A DNA stretch of 7,118 nt from a bacterium. Lineage in GTDB: Bacteria; Krumholzibacteriota; Krumholzibacteriia; LZORAL124-64-63. Under the pieces are notes generated by a model. That model was not told the DNA's origin and ran no database searches. It was given only the letters and a program-made list of their open reading frames with translations. The stretch covers positions 1-7,118 of the forward strand of contig JABIBH010000203.1 of NCBI GenBank assembly GCA_018652925.1, given 5' to 3'. Made by a program: the position numbers and the translations under genes. Numbering within the stretch: the stretch's first letter is position 1; every line of letters starts with the position of its first letter. Below are positions 4,913-7,118 of the stretch, piece after piece.

Positions 4913-7118
4913 ATGAACGACAACTGGCAGAACATTTTAGCTGAAGGCAAACAGCCTTTCAATTCAACTGAAAAAGCTCATCAATGGTTGAATGAGACTC
5001 GTCGGTCAGAGTTTTTGCTCTCTTTACCTGACAGTGAAACCAGAAATCAGTGGGCCGATACCGCTGTCGAACTTATACATTCAAGTAATTACACTCTGGA
5101 ATCAATGATGAATGACAGGGTTACCGAGCACCCTGACCGTACACTTTTTCATGATCCAGATTCAGATGACAGCAGATGGAGCTATGCTCAGGTCCTGCGA
5201 CAATCTCGCAGGTATGCTGCAACATTTATCAATGCAGTAGATGGGCAACCAAGAATTGCATTCATCACTCCCAACTCTCTACATGGAGCAATATGTGATA
5301 TTGGGTGTCTGTTGCATGGCATTCTGGTAATGCCACTTTCGCCTGTAATCGGGCAGGAAAATCTGCTCTGGGTCCTGGAGAAAATGGAAGTCAATATTGT
5401 GGTGTCTGGTGGCATGGATCAGCACCATGCTGCGGCATCGGCACTGGAACAATTTCAGGGTGAAGTAAAACATTTCACACTTGATAACTTTGGCTCTGGT
5501 GAATCTGAAAATATTATTGAAACTGCAAATAAATTATCTACATCTGCAGTTGATTCGATACTTGATAAACAACCTCGTTTTCAGATGGATGACACAGCTA
5601 CTGTTCTGTTTACTTCCGGCAGTACCGGCAAGCCAAAAGGCGTTGTCTTTACTGTTGGCAACATGGTCACAAAACGATTTGCCCGTGCTGCTGCGTTGCC
5701 TGAAGTTGGTGTCGATGAAAAGCTGTTATGCTTCCTCCCTCTCTATCATACTTTTGGCCGATTCCTGGAAATGCTGGGTATGTTGTTCTGGGGCGGTACC
5801 TATGTTTTCGTGGGCAATCCATCAGCAGACACGCTACTTAGCCGACTGAAAGAAATTCAGCCTACCGGCCTTATCAGCATCCCACTCAGGTGGTCGCAAA
5901 TTCGCGATGCCTGCGGAGATGACACCAGTAATTTCCGGGAAGTTACCGGCGAAAGATTGCGCTGGGGATTAAGTGCTGCCGGCTATCTGGACCCAAGAGT
6001 ATTCCGATTTTTCCATCGTAATGGAGTGAAACTGTGTAGCGGATTTGGAATGACTGAAGCTACTGGCGGAATTACGATGACACCGCCTGATGACTATAGA
6101 GAAGGATCAGTTGGCATACCATTACCAGCAGTAAATATCGAGCTTTCAGAAGATGGTGAAATGTTGATTTCCGGGCCGTACATTGCCAGATATCTGGACG
6201 ATGACAGTGATGGCCCACTCCCTACCGGTGATATATTTCAAAAAATCGGGAAAGGGCATCTTGAAATAATAGATCGAGTAAAAGACATATATAAAAACAC
6301 TCGCGGGCAGACTATTGCACCTAGAAAAGTAGAACAAAAATTCGCCGATGTCCCTGGCATTAAAAGAGTCTTTCTGGTTGGTGACCACAGGGACAGCAAT
6401 GTCCTGCTTATCGTCCCGGAAAGAGATGATCCGATTCTGATCGGAGCAAGCGATGAGACAACAGTCCATGATTACTTCAGGCAAATAATTACCGCTGCTA
6501 ATGAGGACCTTGCCAATCGTGAACGGGTAATTAATTTCACAATTTTGGACAGAGATTTTTCAATCGGAAATGAAGAGCTCACTCCAAAAGGTTCCTACAA
6601 ACGGAAAAACATTGAAGAGAATTTCAAAAAAGTAATTGATGATCTATATCAGAATGAAAGATTGTCTCTGGAAGTAAACGATTACACGATTCAAATACCT
6701 CGCTGGATTTTCCGTGATTTGGGAATACTTGAAAGCGATATCACAGTTCAATATGGCGGTCTGTATGACAGACATCGTGGGCTGCTGTTGAAAGTCACTG
6801 AACTTGAAGATGGGCTGACTAAAATTGGTGACCTGGTTTATAAACTTCAGAGGAAAACTTTCAACCTTGGCAGACTTTCACGACAACCACTGCTTTGGGC
6901 AGGTAACCTTTCGCTGGCAAATTTCTGCCCGGTAAAAGATGGCTGGGATACTCCCGAAGGGACATTCAGCAACAGCGTCTACCTCCCACAATCTGAAAAT
7001 GAGATGCCGTCTGGGAAGATAAATTTTGATCTGCCGGCAATGAATGACCGTAGATTACCAAGGATTCATGAGCTTTCACACAACGCTATGTTTGGTGAAA
7101 AAGAGATGGCAATGAAAG
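4913..7118 (+). CDS. AMP-forming acyl-CoA synthetase-like protein (AMP-binding enzyme) with C-terminal extension; 3' end beyond window
   Basis: The 735 visible codons encode an adenylate-forming enzyme, which activates a carboxylic acid, probably a fatty acid, with ATP to an acyl-AMP. The adenylation domain spans about residues 62-570. Its P-loop is TSGSTGKPKG (234-243). LPLYHTFGR (275-283) is the A4-type motif with H279, and GFGMTEATG (377-385) is A5. PTGD (437-440) is A7 and DRVKD (454-458) is A8, followed by TRGQTIAP (463-470). LTPKGSYKRK (556-565) sits where A10 is expected, but its lysine arrangement differs from the usual form. The A4/A5 region looks like the long-chain acyl-CoA synthetase branch. 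A 60-residue extension precedes the domain, and at least 165 residues follow it, with no stop and no recognised domain or obvious membrane helix. The start at 4913 has AGGGA only 2 nt upstream; ATG at 5105 (M65) is an alternative. It is divergent from the oxidase operon with no evident functional link. Confidence 0.9.
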   Translation, partial: MNDNWQNILAEGKQPFNSTEKAHQWLNETRRSEFLLSLPDSETRNQWADTAVELIHSSNYTLESMMNDRVTEHPDRTLFHDPDSDDSRWSYAQVLRQSRRYAATFINAVDGQPRIAFITPNSLHGAICDIGCLLHGILVMPLSPVIGQENLLWVLEKMEVNIVVSGGMDQHHAAASALEQFQGEVKHFTLDNFGSGESENIIETANKLSTSAVDSILDKQPRFQMDDTATVLFTSGSTGKPKGVVFTVGNMVTKRFARAAALPEVGVDEKLLCFLPLYHTFGRFLEMLGMLFWGGTYVFVGNPSADTLLSRLKEIQPTGLISIPLRWSQIRDACGDDTSNFREVTGERLRWGLSAAGYLDPRVFRFFHRNGVKLCSGFGMTEATGGITMTPPDDYREGSVGIPLPAVNIELSEDGEMLISGPYIARYLDDDSDGPLPTGDIFQKIGKGHLEIIDRVKDIYKNTRGQTIAPRKVEQKFADVPGIKRVFLVGDHRDSNVLLIVPERDDPILIGASDETTVHDYFRQIITAANEDLANRERVINFTILDRDFSIGNEELTPKGSYKRKNIEENFKKVIDDLYQNERLSLEVNDYTIQIPRWIFRDLGILESDITVQYGGLYDRHRGLLLKVTELEDGLTKIGDLVYKLQRKTFNLGRLSRQPLLWAGNLSLANFCPVKDGWDTPEGTFSNSVYLPQSENEMPSGKINFDLPAMNDRRLPRIHELSHNAMFGEKEMAMK

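Noticed and set aside
5481..5849. 122-codon plus-strand open frame inside the AMP-binding gene
   Set aside because: It lies in another frame across the P-loop and A4 region of a well-supported gene and resembles no family I recognise.
6146..6484. 112-codon minus-strand open frame opposite the AMP-binding gene
   Set aside because: It is antisense to the conserved A7-A8 region, with no family resemblance and no separate promoter evidence.
1..7118. New defence, mobile or CRISPR-like system in the window
   Set aside because: All coding space is taken by recognisable respiratory and acyl-activation genes. There are no long repeats, integrase, transposase, RNA gene or spacer array.

Overview
The window holds two divergently arranged transcription units from a bacterium of moderate GC (below 50% by eye). 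Minus strand: an uninterrupted run of four genes for a cbb3-type (high oxygen affinity) cytochrome c oxidase and its assembly. In transcription order these are a TauE/SafE-like (DsbD_2-type) membrane protein (4819-4076), the copper P-type ATPase CcoI (4079-1773), the small maturation protein CcoS (1785-1600) and the catalytic subunit CcoN (1575 to beyond position 1). Plus strand: one large AMP-forming acyl-CoA synthetase-like gene starting at 4913 and running off the right edge.

The minus-strand genes are packed so tightly (4-base overlap, 13-base overlap, 24-base gap) that they are almost certainly one operon with coupled translation. Together they describe a copper path into the oxidase. 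The TauE-like protein probably handles copper or redox at the membrane, CcoI exports Cu(I) for the CuB site, CcoS helps place the cofactors, and CcoN holds the two hemes and CuB. All six CcoN histidine ligands and the cross-link tyrosine are present. CcoN stays open for 525 codons, about 50 more than a usual stand-alone CcoN, and the extra part contains another membrane helix. This suggests a CcoN-CcoO fusion of the kind known from Bacteroidota and some neighbouring phyla.

The divergent spacer (4820-4912) must carry the promoters of both units. It contains an 11-bp-spaced repeat of AAGTTA but no convincing FNR box. The plus-strand gene carries the adenylate-forming core motifs (P-loop, A4, A5, A7, A8), an N-terminal extension of about 60 residues, and at least 165 residues beyond the normal end of the family. 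It is therefore probably a larger multidomain protein, with an acyl or fatty-acid activation role that cannot be narrowed from this window.

Taxonomy is not settled. The CcoN extension and the MPLSS-type CcoI C-terminus point towards Bacteroidota or related phyla. The clear Shine-Dalgarno sites before ccoN and ccoS are less typical of Bacteroidota. There are no RNA genes, mobile elements, CRISPR arrays or terminators. I see ordinary respiratory and lipid-type genes with some unusual details, not a new defence or mobile system.
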